From NCBI GenBank assembly GCA_003020965.1, contig PXRL01000014.1:22906-86905 (forward strand): 64,000 bases of DNA, written 5' to 3'. A program made the position numbers and the translations under genes. Positions 23,324 through 31,784 of this stretch are shown here, piece after piece. The stretch's first letter is position 1. Each line of letters opens with the position of its first letter. This DNA is from Halobacteriales archaeon QS_4_69_225 (GTDB lineage: Archaea; Halobacteriota; Halobacteria; Halobacteriales; Haloarculaceae). The notes beneath the pieces were generated by a model. It made no database searches and had not been told where the DNA came from. It saw nothing but the letters and a program-made list of their open reading frames with translations.

Positions 23324-25465
23324 TCACGCCGGCGGCGACCGTACCCGGACGCCGTCGTCGAGGGGGTCGACGCTCCCGCCGGCGTACCAGACGTGCCAGT
23401 AGACGTTCCAGACGCCGAGTCCCTGTGCGTGCCGCACCTGGTCGAGTTCGATGTCGCCGGTGAGCACCTCCCGCTCGGCGGCCGGGAGGGCGCAGTCGTC
23501 GGCGGTGATCGTCAGGGTCGCGTCGTCGGCCCGTACCTCGACGTGGAGCGTCGGTCGGTCGGCACCGGCGTGCGACAGCACCAGCTCCAGCAGGTCGGCC
23601 AGCGCCTCGTGCAGCGACGCCAGCCCGGCCACCGGGACCGATTCCGACTCCGGTCGCCGGACGCGGAGCTCCGCTTCCGGATGGCTCCGCTCGACGGCTC
23701 GGACCGCGCGGTCGAGGTAGACGAGGAGGTCGACGGACCGCGGGTCGGGCTCCTCGCCGATCAGCTCGTGGACGTCCCGGGCCGTCTCGGCGGTCTCGTT
23801 GAGTTCGTCGGCCGCCTCGACGATGGTCTCGCCGGCCGACCGGAGCCGGTCGTCGTCGTCGCGGTCGGCGACCAGCGTCGCGTGCCCGCGGATGGTGTTC
23901 AGCTTGTTGCGGATGTTGTGCCGGAGAAAGCGGTTCGTCACCCGGAGCTGCCGTTCCCGCTGTGCGAGGCGGGTGATGTCCCGGCCCTCCGGGATGAGCA
24001 GGTCCACCTCGCCGCGGTCGTCGGTCACCGGTCGGACCGAGAAGTCGATGACAGCGTCGCGATCGGCGCCCTTGACGGTGATCCGGTCCCGGAAGAACTC
24101 CCCGCCGCGTGCGGTTGCGACGGCCTCCCGGGCGACCTCGCGGGTCGTCTCTTCGGGCTCGAACCAGTAGGCGTCCCACAGCTTCTGGCCGACCAGTTCC
24201 GCGGCGGGGCGGCCGGCGAACTCCGCGGCCGTCTCGTTGACCTCCAGTAGCGTTCCGTCGGGCGACATCAGCCCCGTGAACTGGTAGGTGTTGTCGAAGA
24301 CAGCCTCGAAGCGCCGCCGGCGGGCCCGCCGGTCGGCGATGTTCCGCCCGATGCCGGTCACGCCCCGGAGCTCGCCGTCGGCGTCCCGCAGCGGGCCGCC
24401 GGTGAACTCGAAGGGGACCCGCTCGCCGCCCGTCGTCTCGAAGGCCGACTCCACGGTTACCGAGCGGCCGTCCTCGAGGATGGCCTGGAAGCTGTCGGCG
24501 ATCCGCTCGACCTCGTCGTCCGGTACGAAGTCGGTGACGTACATCTCCTCGAGTTCGCCGGCGTCGTACCCGGTCTCGGCCTCGAGCTGGTCGTTCCACC
24601 GGAGGAGGTACCCCGCGGTGTCGAAGGTGTACAGCACGTCCGGCAGCGCGTCGAAGATGCTCTCGACGGTCCGCCGTTCCGCCTCGAGGCGGCGCTGGCG
24701 GGCCCGCTGTTCCGTGATGTCGCGGGTGGCGCCGGCGAACCGCTCGATCGAGCCGTCCCGACCGGTGATCGGCTCGGCCTGCACGAGAACGTGCCGCTGG
24801 AACCCCTCGTCGGGGTTGACCCGGAGCTCGATCGACTGCGGCTCCCCGTCGGCGAGCCGCGCCATCGCCGCGGTGGTGCGCTCTCGATCCTCCGGGTGGA
24901 TCGCCTCGAGAAACGCCCGCGGCTCCGCGCGGAGCCGCCGTTCGGGCTGGCCGAACAGCTCGGAGTACGCGGAGTTGACGAACAGTAGCTCCTTCCAGTC
25001 GGCGGAGATGAGCCAGAGGACGTCCTCGGTCGCCTCCGTCAGCTCCCGGACCCGCGCCTCGGGGTCCGTCGGTTCCGACGCCGCCGCAACCCGCTCGGCG
25101 ACCGCGTCGACCCGCTCGTCGTTCGCGTCGATCCGCTCGCCGTCGCGGTCGACCGGCACGTAGTCGGTAACACCGGCCGCGACGGCCCGGCTGGCCAGTC
25201 GCTCGCTGCCGTCCGACGCCAGCAGGACGAACGGGAACTCCCCGTCGAGGTCCCTGACGCGCCGCAGGAGCGTGAGCCCGTCGCCGTCGGGCAGCGCCTG
25301 CGCCGAGACCACGCAGTCGACGTGCGTCGACACGAGCCGGTCGAGGCCCGTCTGCATCCCGCCCACCGCGTCGACGGTCGGCCCCTCGGCGCCGAGGGCC
25401 GCCGGCTCCGGGGCGGCCGCATCGTCGGGGTCGCGGACGTAGAGAATCCGGTCGCCGCCGTCCAT
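23324..25465 (-). CDS. multi-PAS sensor histidine kinase with degenerate receiver domain
   Basis: A 713-residue kinase. The N-terminal 120 residues look like a response-regulator fold, but the phospho-acceptor Asp position reads CVVSAQALPDGDG, so it is likely inactive. Three PAS domains follow (for example NSAYSELFGQPERRL, RWNDQLEAETGYDAGEL, LEVNETAAEFAGRPAAEL). Then come the dimerisation/phosphorylation helix with His (FLRHNIRNKLNTIRGHA) and a short HATPase ending VWNVYWHVWYAGGSV. No transmembrane segment is seen, so it is a cytoplasmic sensor. No partner regulator gene is adjacent. Confidence 0.85.
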   Translation of the reverse strand: MDGGDRILYVRDPDDAAAPEPAALGAEGPTVDAVGGMQTGLDRLVSTHVDCVVSAQALPDGDGLTLLRRVRDLDGEFPFVLLASDGSERLASRAVAAGVTDYVPVDRDGERIDANDERVDAVAERVAAASEPTDPEARVRELTEATEDVLWLISADWKELLFVNSAYSELFGQPERRLRAEPRAFLEAIHPEDRERTTAAMARLADGEPQSIELRVNPDEGFQRHVLVQAEPITGRDGSIERFAGATRDITEQRARQRRLEAERRTVESIFDALPDVLYTFDTAGYLLRWNDQLEAETGYDAGELEEMYVTDFVPDDEVERIADSFQAILEDGRSVTVESAFETTGGERVPFEFTGGPLRDADGELRGVTGIGRNIADRRARRRRFEAVFDNTYQFTGLMSPDGTLLEVNETAAEFAGRPAAELVGQKLWDAYWFEPEETTREVAREAVATARGGEFFRDRITVKGADRDAVIDFSVRPVTDDRGEVDLLIPEGRDITRLAQRERQLRVTNRFLRHNIRNKLNTIRGHATLVADRDDDDRLRSAGETIVEAADELNETAETARDVHELIGEEPDPRSVDLLVYLDRAVRAVERSHPEAELRVRRPESESVPVAGLASLHEALADLLELVLSHAGADRPTLHVEVRADDATLTITADDCALPAAEREVLTGDIELDQVRHAQGLGVWNVYWHVWYAGGSVDPLDDGVRVRSPPA

Positions 25466-25537
25466 GTGCGCATATCTCGTATCGGACGAATAGTTTCTTT
25501 GGCGAGGTCGGGAGCGTGAACCCTGCAACGGCGGCGG

Positions 25538-27451
25538 TCAGTCCTCGGCCGATCGGACGGCGGCGTCGGCACCGCCCTGGGCCCGCCAGAGGGCGGCGTA
25601 CTCGCCGTCGCGGGCGAGCAGCTCCTCGTGGCTACCGGACTCGACCAGTTCGCCGTCTTCCATGACGACGATGCGGTCGGCCGTCCGGATGGTCGACAGC
25701 CGGTGAGCGATGACGAAGGCGGTCCGGTCCTCGATGAGCCGGTCGAGGCTCTCCTGGATCAGCTCCTCGGTCTCGGTGTCGACGTCGCTCGTCGCCTCGT
25801 CGAAGACGATGATCGACGGGTCGTTCAGTAGCGCCCGGGCGATGGCCAGCCGCTGGCGCTGGCCGCCGGAGAGCTTCACTCCCCGCTCGCCGATGAGCGT
25901 GTCGTACCCCTCCGGCAGCTCGCTGATGAACTCGTGGGCCTCGGCGGCCCTCGCGGCCTCGACGATCCGCCCGCGGGCGTCGTCGCTGTCGTCGGCCTCG
26001 TCGTCCCACTCGGCGGTCAGCACCTCGCGGTCGCCGTAGGCGATGTTCTCGGCGACGGTGCCGGAGAAGAGGTACGGGTTCTGCTCGACGACGGCGATCT
26101 CGTCTCGCAGCGCCCCGAGCCCGTACGCCCGGACGTCGGTGCCGTCGACCCGGACGCTGCCGGAATCGACGTCGTGGAACCGCGGCAGCAGCTTCAACAG
26201 CGTCGACTTCCCCGCGCCGGTCGGTCCGGCGAGCCCGACCGTCGCGCCCGCGGGCACGTCCAGCGACACCCCCTCGAGGACGGGCTCGCGGTCGCCGTAG
26301 CCGAACGTCACGTCGTCGAAGGTCACGTCGCCGGCCACCGTCTCGGGGGTGTGAGGGTTCTCGGGGTCGGTGACGGTCGGCTCCCGGCCGAGCAGGCCGA
26401 ACACCCGCTCGGCGCTGGAGACGGCGAGCTGGTACTTGTTGGCCGACCGACCGACCCGGCGCATCGGCGAGTAAAGTCGCCGGAGATAGAGGAAAAACAG
26501 CGCGAAGGCGCCGGCCGACAGCGCCTCCGGCGCGCCGACGATGCTGTCGGTGCCGCCGACGTACAGCACCAAAACGAAGACGACGCCGGTGGTCAGCCGC
26601 AGCGACGCGAAGAAGGCCCGCCGGACCCGCAGCGCCGCCACCTTCTCGTCGTGGTAGCGCTGGCTCTGGTCGGCCACCCGCTCGCGCTCGAAGTCGTAGC
26701 GGTCGAACGTCTTGATGACGGCCGTCCCGCCGAGGTTGTTCTCCAGGCGGGTGTTCAGCCGCGCGACCGTCTCTCGGATGGACTTGTACCGCGGCTCGAT
26801 CCACCGGAGGAACAGCGCGCTGGCCAGCCCGATGACCGGCACCGGCGCCAGCGCGATCAGCGCCAGCTTCGGCGAGTACGTCCACAGCACGACCGCGATG
26901 CCGCCGACCGTCGCCACCACCCGGATCAGCTGACGGAACTCCGTGTTGAGGAACTGCTCCAGCCGGTTGATGTCGCTGTTGAGAACGGACATCATCGCGC
27001 CGGTCTGATGCGACACGAAGAAGTCCATCGAGAGGTGCTGGATGTGGTCGTAGGCCTCGTTGCGGAGGTCCCGCTGGACCTTCTGGGCGGTCGACTGCAG
27101 CAGGTACCGCGAGGCGAACCGCGTCGCCGACCGGACGAGATACGCCAGCACCGCGAGGACGACCAGCTGCTCCAGCAGCGCGACCCGGGCCGCCCGGCCG
27201 GTTATCTCGCCGGCGGGGACCAGCCCGACGTTCGCCAACAGCCCCGGCTCGCCGGACTGAAGGATGATCCGGTCGATGGCCGTCGCGACGATGATCGGCG
27301 GCACGAGCCGGGCGAACCGCGTGCAGAAGGAGGTGACGACCCCGGCCAGCAGTCGGGGCCAGTACGGCAGCGCGTAGGCGAGCAGGCTCCGGATCGGGTG
27401 GCCGTCGAGGGACGCCCGGACGTCCTCGAAGCCACCCCGGTCGTCCGACAT
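25538..27451 (-). CDS. ABC exporter, fused permease and ATPase (ABCB type)
   Basis: A 637-residue half-transporter: six transmembrane helices in residues 20-330 (for example VVLAVLAYLVRSATRF), then an ATPase with GPTGAGKST, signature KLSGGQRQRLAIARALL, Walker B IIVFDEATSDVD and the His switch in IAHRLS. It probably works as a homodimer exporting lipids or hydrophobic compounds; the substrate is unknown. Confidence 0.9.
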   Translation of the reverse strand: MSDDRGGFEDVRASLDGHPIRSLLAYALPYWPRLLAGVVTSFCTRFARLVPPIIVATAIDRIILQSGEPGLLANVGLVPAGEITGRAARVALLEQLVVLAVLAYLVRSATRFASRYLLQSTAQKVQRDLRNEAYDHIQHLSMDFFVSHQTGAMMSVLNSDINRLEQFLNTEFRQLIRVVATVGGIAVVLWTYSPKLALIALAPVPVIGLASALFLRWIEPRYKSIRETVARLNTRLENNLGGTAVIKTFDRYDFERERVADQSQRYHDEKVAALRVRRAFFASLRLTTGVVFVLVLYVGGTDSIVGAPEALSAGAFALFFLYLRRLYSPMRRVGRSANKYQLAVSSAERVFGLLGREPTVTDPENPHTPETVAGDVTFDDVTFGYGDREPVLEGVSLDVPAGATVGLAGPTGAGKSTLLKLLPRFHDVDSGSVRVDGTDVRAYGLGALRDEIAVVEQNPYLFSGTVAENIAYGDREVLTAEWDDEADDSDDARGRIVEAARAAEAHEFISELPEGYDTLIGERGVKLSGGQRQRLAIARALLNDPSIIVFDEATSDVDTETEELIQESLDRLIEDRTAFVIAHRLSTIRTADRIVVMEDGELVESGSHEELLARDGEYAALWRAQGGADAAVRSAED

Positions 27452-27514
27452 ACGTCCGGTTGTGCGCCCGCGCTCAAAGGCCCGCCGCTCGCGGCCGAAC
27501 CGTCGCCGACCCGG

Positions 27515-28012
27515 CTACAGTTCTACCTTCGTCGTCGGGTCGTCCAGTTCCCACAGCAGTTCCGGCAGGAAGGCCTCAAGATGGTCGACCACCCGCCGCT
27601 CGCTGACGTCCAGCCCGTCGCAGTGCTCGTGGGCCTCCTCGCGGACCGACACGTGGATGTCGCCGGACTCAACGGTCACCGACAGCGGGAACACCGAACA
27701 CCGGGCCGGCTTCCAGTCGTGGGCGTCGTGCAGCGCACAGAGGCCGTCCTCCCGGAGAAAGAAACACGCCTGGCCGTCGGCGGCGGCGTGTGGGTGGTCG
27801 TCGGCCTTCTCCTCGCGGCGGACGAACTCCCGGCCCCGGAACTGCGTGACCGCCTCCGACAGCGACTCCCGCTCGGCCAGCGCGAGGAAGTCCTTCTCGT
27901 ACAGCAGCACGCCGTGCCGACAGCACCACGTGCAGTCGTCGACGCACTCGAATGTCAGCGAGGGGTCGAAATCGACGACGGCCTCCTTGCCGGGGTACAC
28001 CTCGACGCGCAC
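27515..28012 (-). CDS. YkgJ-family cysteine-cluster protein
   Basis: A 165-residue protein with the zinc- or iron-chelating YkgJ pattern: CVDDCTWCC (residues about 24-32), FFLREDGLCALH and KPARCSVFPL. Such proteins are thought to hold a metal cluster; the biochemical role is undefined. It is separated from the neighbouring genes by about 60 and 120 bases. Confidence 0.8.
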   Translation of the reverse strand: MRVEVYPGKEAVVDFDPSLTFECVDDCTWCCRHGVLLYEKDFLALAERESLSEAVTQFRGREFVRREEKADDHPHAAADGQACFFLREDGLCALHDAHDWKPARCSVFPLSVTVESGDIHVSVREEAHEHCDGLDVSERRVVDHLEAFLPELLWELDDPTTKVEL

Positions 28013-28135
28013 ACCGGCCGTCCGGCGCCCACGGCCAAAGGGGTGTCGCGTCGGAGCCCTCGCGTCGCGGCCGGTCGGTCGCGTCGGTCGCGTCGCGGCC
28101 GGTCGGTCGCACTGATCGCGCCGTATCGGCTCCGA

Positions 28136-28837
28136 TCAGCTCCGGAGGGCGGCCAGCACGGTCCCCGCCTGCCTTCGACCGTGGGCCGCGAGCGCCCGCG
28201 GAAACCGCCGCCGGGCGTTGGCGAGTGCCTCTTCGAGCGCCGCGGCGGCGTCCTCGTCGACGCCGGGACCGTGGCCGCACCGGACCCGCGCCGGGGGGAG
28301 ACCGCCGAGACCGTCCCGCGGTGGCGTCAGCCGGCGCAGCAACATCACGCCGAGTCGCTCCTCGCCGACGCACTGGTAGTCGGCGCCGCCGACCGACTCC
28401 GGGACGAACAGCGTCGCGCCGTCGTAGAGGGCGTACTCCTGCCAGACGGAGCCGGTCCGGGCCACCGCAAGTAGCTCGTAGCCGCCGAGGGCGTCGCCGA
28501 CGCCGACCCGTTCGACCGGCGCGTCCAGGCCCTCGGCGACGCCAGTCATCGGCTTCGGCAGCGTTACCGGCACGTCGTGCCGCCGGGCGAAGGCGTCCGC
28601 GTCGCGGGCGTGGTGGTTCGACAGGACGACGACGCCGGCCACCTCGCCGAGCGATTCGACGAGCGCCTCGACGCCGTCGGCGTCGAGCGGGTCGACGAGC
28701 AACACTCCGTCCGGCGTCGCCAGCGCGTGACTCGCCCGCTCCATTGTCTCCTCGGGGTGGGCGATCCAGCCGACCCCGTCGGCCGCGCGGTCGACGACCG
28801 CCGGGTCCGGGGCGGGGCCGGTCGCCTTCGCCGGCAT
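28136..28837 (-). CDS. MBL-fold-like protein lacking the metal motif
   Basis: A 233-residue protein started at the ATG at 28837. The order of strands (WIAHPEETMERASHAL, GVLLVDPLD, VAGVVVLSNHHARDADAFA, PVTLPKP) follows a metallo-beta-lactamase-like layout. The HxHxDH motif is reduced to SNHHARDA, so metal binding is doubtful. Haloarchaea have many such degenerate members of unknown function. Confidence 0.65.
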   Translation of the reverse strand: MPAKATGPAPDPAVVDRAADGVGWIAHPEETMERASHALATPDGVLLVDPLDADGVEALVESLGEVAGVVVLSNHHARDADAFARRHDVPVTLPKPMTGVAEGLDAPVERVGVGDALGGYELLAVARTGSVWQEYALYDGATLFVPESVGGADYQCVGEERLGVMLLRRLTPPRDGLGGLPPARVRCGHGPGVDEDAAAALEEALANARRRFPRALAAHGRRQAGTVLAALRS

Positions 28838-28956
28838 GGGCGTGTCGACCGGCGCCGACCGCAAGAGAGTGACGCTCAGCTGTACCCTCGCCAGCGGTTG
28901 CCGCACTCCTTGTAAGAGGAAAAAGAGATTGATTCGGAGGCCGTCGGGGGCTACTC

Positions 28957-29154
28957 GTGTTGTCTATCTCTGTCTTCGTGACAGGGAAGTTCCGACGGCA
29001 GGCGGCTTCTACCTCATGTTTCCCAGAACCACCCCGTCGTAGAGAGGATTTCAGGGACGTCCTGAAACTAAAACTCGTCTCCGAAGGACCCGAGGGCATC
29101 AACTGGCTAATGGACGAAATCATCGAATACACAGGAGACAACCTGTACCAATAG
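28957..29154 (+). CDS. short frame with a protein-like C-terminal half
   Basis: A 65-residue frame. The last 38 residues (DFRDVLKLKLVSEGPEGIN, then WLMDEIIEYTGDNLYQ) look like a real amphipathic protein end, while the first 27 (RQAASTSCFPEPPRRR) do not. It is best read as the 3' fragment of a lost gene at the left border of an A+T-richer segment; the rest of 28838-29167 shows no gene. Confidence 0.3.
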   Translation: MLSISVFVTGKFRRQAASTSCFPEPPRRREDFRDVLKLKLVSEGPEGINWLMDEIIEYTGDNLYQ

Positions 29155-29167
29155 GCAGTCCGAGGAG

Positions 29168-29557
29168 TTACGAGCCGTACCCCATCTCAATGTCGCGCAG
29201 AATCGCTCCCGTCCACAAAACAATAACAATACTACCAAACCATACCAACGAGGCAAGCAGAAGAATCTCGTTCCCAAATCCAAGGCTCAGAAGTCTCGAT
29301 ATATTCGAGCCCAACAATGCGCTACCTCCACCGACAACGCCGCCGAACGCACCACTCCAGTAATTCAGTTCATTACGTACGAAGAATGTCGGATAATCAA
29401 ACGTCCGCCCAAAGCCTTCGAGCGTCAAGAGCAACGCGCAGAACAATGCCACAGCAACAGCACCATACACTGCTGTTGCCTCACCAAACACCACGAGCGC
29501 AACTTGCCCTAGACAGCCTACGATGCCAAGCAACACTAAGGTCAGCTGTCGTTTCAT
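29168..29557 (-). CDS. four-helix membrane protein of unknown function
   Basis: A 129-residue protein started at the ATG at 29557. It has four hydrophobic helices (about residues 4-24, 30-50, 70-90 and 100-122) with short polar loops (EGFGRTFDYPTFFVRNELN). Base composition is clearly more A+T-rich than the core genes, suggesting transfer. No family is recognised. Confidence 0.6.
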   Translation of the reverse strand: MKRQLTLVLLGIVGCLGQVALVVFGEATAVYGAVAVALFCALLLTLEGFGRTFDYPTFFVRNELNYWSGAFGGVVGGGSALLGSNISRLLSLGFGNEILLLASLVWFGSIVIVLWTGAILRDIEMGYGS

Positions 29558-29713
29558 ACACCGTACTTTAGCACAGCAGCGTAAAAATCTAGCTACACGA
29601 ACGTTGACACAACCACACATCAAAACGATTTCTACAATTCTGAGACGAACTCCAGCACGTCGATTCTCGACAAGGTTCGAAGTATCCTTTCTGGAGAAGA
29701 TGTACAGGCACAG

Positions 29714-29941
29714 ATGCGGGAGAGGGCTGAGGATATTGAAATATCGTTCGACAGAATCGTAGGTGAAATAGACGACGTGACATATCCACACATATCCGAA
29801 CGAATTGTTCAACTGAAATCTGAGTGTCGACAGGGAAACTACAAGAAGAGTATTAGATTGGCGGACTCTATTGTCGGAGAATGTGAGTACAAGATGGACG
29901 TCGGGGAACTGTACGAGGGAGCCGACCCATTCGGGGATTAA
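29714..29941 (+). CDS. small helical orphan protein
   Basis: A 75-residue acidic protein (RERAEDIEISFDRIVGEID, then SECRQGNYKKSIRLADSIV). The open frame continues upstream to a TAA near 29580 with equally protein-like sequence (SILDKVRSILSGEDVQAQ) but no usable start codon. The 5' end may therefore be lost, or a non-standard start may be used. It is divergent from the membrane-protein gene. Confidence 0.45.
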   Translation: MRERAEDIEISFDRIVGEIDDVTYPHISERIVQLKSECRQGNYKKSIRLADSIVGECEYKMDVGELYEGADPFGD

Positions 29942-29962
29942 CTCAATAGCTGAATGAGTTCT

Positions 29963-29985
29963 GTCTTATAGGAATTCTATAAGAC
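29963..29985. repeat. palindrome P1 of a covarying pair
   Basis: GTCTTATAG-GAATT-CTATAAGAC, a perfect 9-bp inverted repeat just after the orphan gene at 29714-29941. It aligns base for base with palindrome P2 80 bases downstream, including the left flank (GAATGAGT here, GAGTGAGT there). Confidence 0.7.
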
Positions 29986-30042
29986 GAGGTGCATTGGGAA
30001 GAGGTTCGTTTTGGCGATTAAATTAGTGGACGAGTGAGTGCT

Positions 30043-30065
30043 ATCTTACGAGATTCCTGTAAGAT
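30043..30065. repeat. palindrome P2 of a covarying pair
   Basis: ATCTTAC-GAGATTCCT-GTAAGAT. Relative to P1, the outer G-C pair is A-T and the inner T-A pair is C-G, so both arms changed together. No coding frame crosses the 29942-30178 gap. Confidence 0.7.
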
Positions 30066-30178
30066 GAAGAAATAGACGCATTTAGACCAATAGCCGAGTG
30101 CGGAGGAAGCAGTGGCGTCCCAGAGTTTTAGGACGAGCGACGAGAGCCGTAGTCTCAGTAACTATCATTTTCTTTATC

Positions 30179-30499
30179 TTAGTCATACGCTCTCCATACG
30201 GCCCCACAATCCTTGCACTTGAAGAACCGCGTCGGCGGCTCGTCGGCCGCGCCGGTCTGTTTGATGGTGTACCACGCCTCGCCGTGGCCGCAGTCGTCGC
30301 AGGTGACGTCGTCGGCGGTCGGCTTGCCCTCGAAGTCGGCGTCCGGCGACGACTCGATGACGTCGTCGTCGGACTGCGTCTCGGTCGTGACGAGTTCGTC
30401 CCCCCGGTCGGCGTCCTTCGACCGCCTCGCGCCGCAGGACGAACAGACCATCTCCCCGTCACGGGAGTGCATCATCGACCCGCAGTCGTCGCAGAACAT
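30179..30499 (-). CDS. tfs: transcription elongation/cleavage factor TFS
   Basis: A 106-residue, two-zinc-ribbon protein: N-terminal CDDCG...CSSCG and C-terminal CDDCGHGEAWYTIKQTGAADEPPTRFF...CKDCG. The acidic tip ADEPPTRFF corresponds to the catalytic DE loop that stimulates RNA cleavage by RNA polymerase (homologue of TFIIS/RPB9). The length is normal for the family. Confidence 0.9.
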   Translation of the reverse strand: MFCDDCGSMMHSRDGEMVCSSCGARRSKDADRGDELVTTETQSDDDVIESSPDADFEGKPTADDVTCDDCGHGEAWYTIKQTGAADEPPTRFFKCKDCGAVWRAYD

Positions 30500-30544
30500 A
30501 TTGGCCGAAGAACTCGTGCGGCGAAAAGCGTGTCGCGCGGCGGC

Positions 30545-30946
30545 TCACTCCAGGTCGAGAACGTCGGTCGCCTCCTGGCGCTCGGCGACGACGGGGCAGT
30601 TGCGGACCCGGAAGTGCTCGCTGTCGACCACCTCGACGATCTCGGTGTCGGGGTTGAGACACCGCGTGTCCGGCGGGTCCGAGAGGAACCGACACCCCTG
30701 GCAGTAGCGGCCCTTCGGGACGACGGCGTCCTCGCCGTCGCGCTCGATCTCCGGGGCGGCGTCGGTCCCCTCCTCGGCCAGCCGCTCGAAGAGGTCTCCG
30801 CCCTCGGCGGTCGGCCCGCCGCCGGCCGACAGCTTCGCCCAGACGTCCTCGTCGGCCGGCTCGACGTCGGCGAAGGGGTCGTCGGCGTCGCCGGTTGGCT
30901 CGACGTCAGCGGAGGGCTCTCCGGCCTCGTCGGGCTCCTCACTCAT
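30545..30946 (-). CDS. conserved haloarchaeal zinc-knuckle protein
   Basis: A 133-residue protein: an acidic, low-complexity first half (DADDPFADVEPADEDVW) and a Cys-containing second half (YCQGCRFLSDPPDTRCLNP, then FRVRNCPVV) suited to bind one zinc. Its ATG overlaps the end of the upstream coiled-coil gene by 8 bases, so the two are probably translated together. The function is unknown. Confidence 0.7.
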   Translation of the reverse strand: MSEEPDEAGEPSADVEPTGDADDPFADVEPADEDVWAKLSAGGGPTAEGGDLFERLAEEGTDAAPEIERDGEDAVVPKGRYCQGCRFLSDPPDTRCLNPDTEIVEVVDSEHFRVRNCPVVAERQEATDVLDLE

Positions 30947-31733
30947 CGTCGTCCCCGTCTCCGCCGGACGACGTCTCCGGCCCGACGAGCGTCGCCCGGG
31001 TGAATATCAGTCCGGCCGTGGTGATGTCCCGCAGCTCGGCGTCGCAGTGCGGGCAGGCCGGGTCGGTCAGCAGCGGCACGGAAACCGACTCCCCGCAGCT
31101 GTCGCAGCTGGCGTCGGTGACGTCCTGGCGGTTCGCCGTCCGGCGGAGCCGGTCCAGCCGGCGGGTCCGGTCGTCGCCGCGGTCGACCGTCCGGTCCCGC
31201 AGTTCGAGGACGACCCGCGCCAGCGTGTCGAGTCTCGCGTCGACGTCGTTCAGCTCGGCCTCCTGCGTCGAGACGTCGTCGGACAGCTCCGTGGCGTCCG
31301 CGGCGACGCCGTCGAGCCGGTCGGCGAGCCGATCGAACTCCTCGTGGGTGTGGTCGGCGTCGGCCCGGCTCTGGAGCGCGTCCCGGAGCTGGAGCACGCG
31401 GTTGCGGACGGAGTTGAGGTCCTCCTCGATCTTCGACTCGAGGGTGTCGACGCGGTCGTCGACGGCCTCGGCGTCGACGTCGCGGTCGGCGAGCTGTGTT
31501 TCGACCTCCGCCCGGACCTCCTCGCGGAGCGTCTCGAGATCCGGAGCGGAGCCGCCCCCGGCGGCGTCGGCGTCCCCGTCGAGGTCGGCCGCCGCGCGGT
31601 AGGCGCTCACCACCTGCACGAGCAGCTCCTCGCGGTCGACGTCGAGCGAGGCGGCGTGCTCGTCGACCCACTCCTCGAGCGGCGGTGGCAGCGAGACGGA
31701 CAACTCCGGCTCGTCGGCCGACTCGGTCGCCAT
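30939..31733 (-). CDS. coiled-coil protein with C-terminal zinc ribbon
   Basis: A 264-residue protein: a short N-terminal segment resembling an RHH-like helix pair (LSVSLPPPLEEWVDEHA), a long coiled coil (residues about 65-200, for example DDRVDTLESKIEEDLNSVR) and a zinc ribbon (CDSCGESV...CPHCDAEL). It is co-transcribed with the zinc-knuckle gene. It resembles structural or chromosome-associated adaptor proteins in shape only; the function is unknown. Confidence 0.7.
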   Translation of the reverse strand: MATESADEPELSVSLPPPLEEWVDEHAASLDVDREELLVQVVSAYRAAADLDGDADAAGGGSAPDLETLREEVRAEVETQLADRDVDAEAVDDRVDTLESKIEEDLNSVRNRVLQLRDALQSRADADHTHEEFDRLADRLDGVAADATELSDDVSTQEAELNDVDARLDTLARVVLELRDRTVDRGDDRTRRLDRLRRTANRQDVTDASCDSCGESVSVPLLTDPACPHCDAELRDITTAGLIFTRATLVGPETSSGGDGDDDE

Positions 31734-31784
31734 CGAGCCGGTTTAGACGCGGTGTACGGTTAAAGATTCGCCCTCCCTCGGCCG

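Noticed and set aside
28060..28110. Short direct repeats of GCGGCCGGTCGGTCGC between two genes
   Set aside because: They are simple G+C-rich slippage-type repeats without symmetry or relation to other copies in the window.
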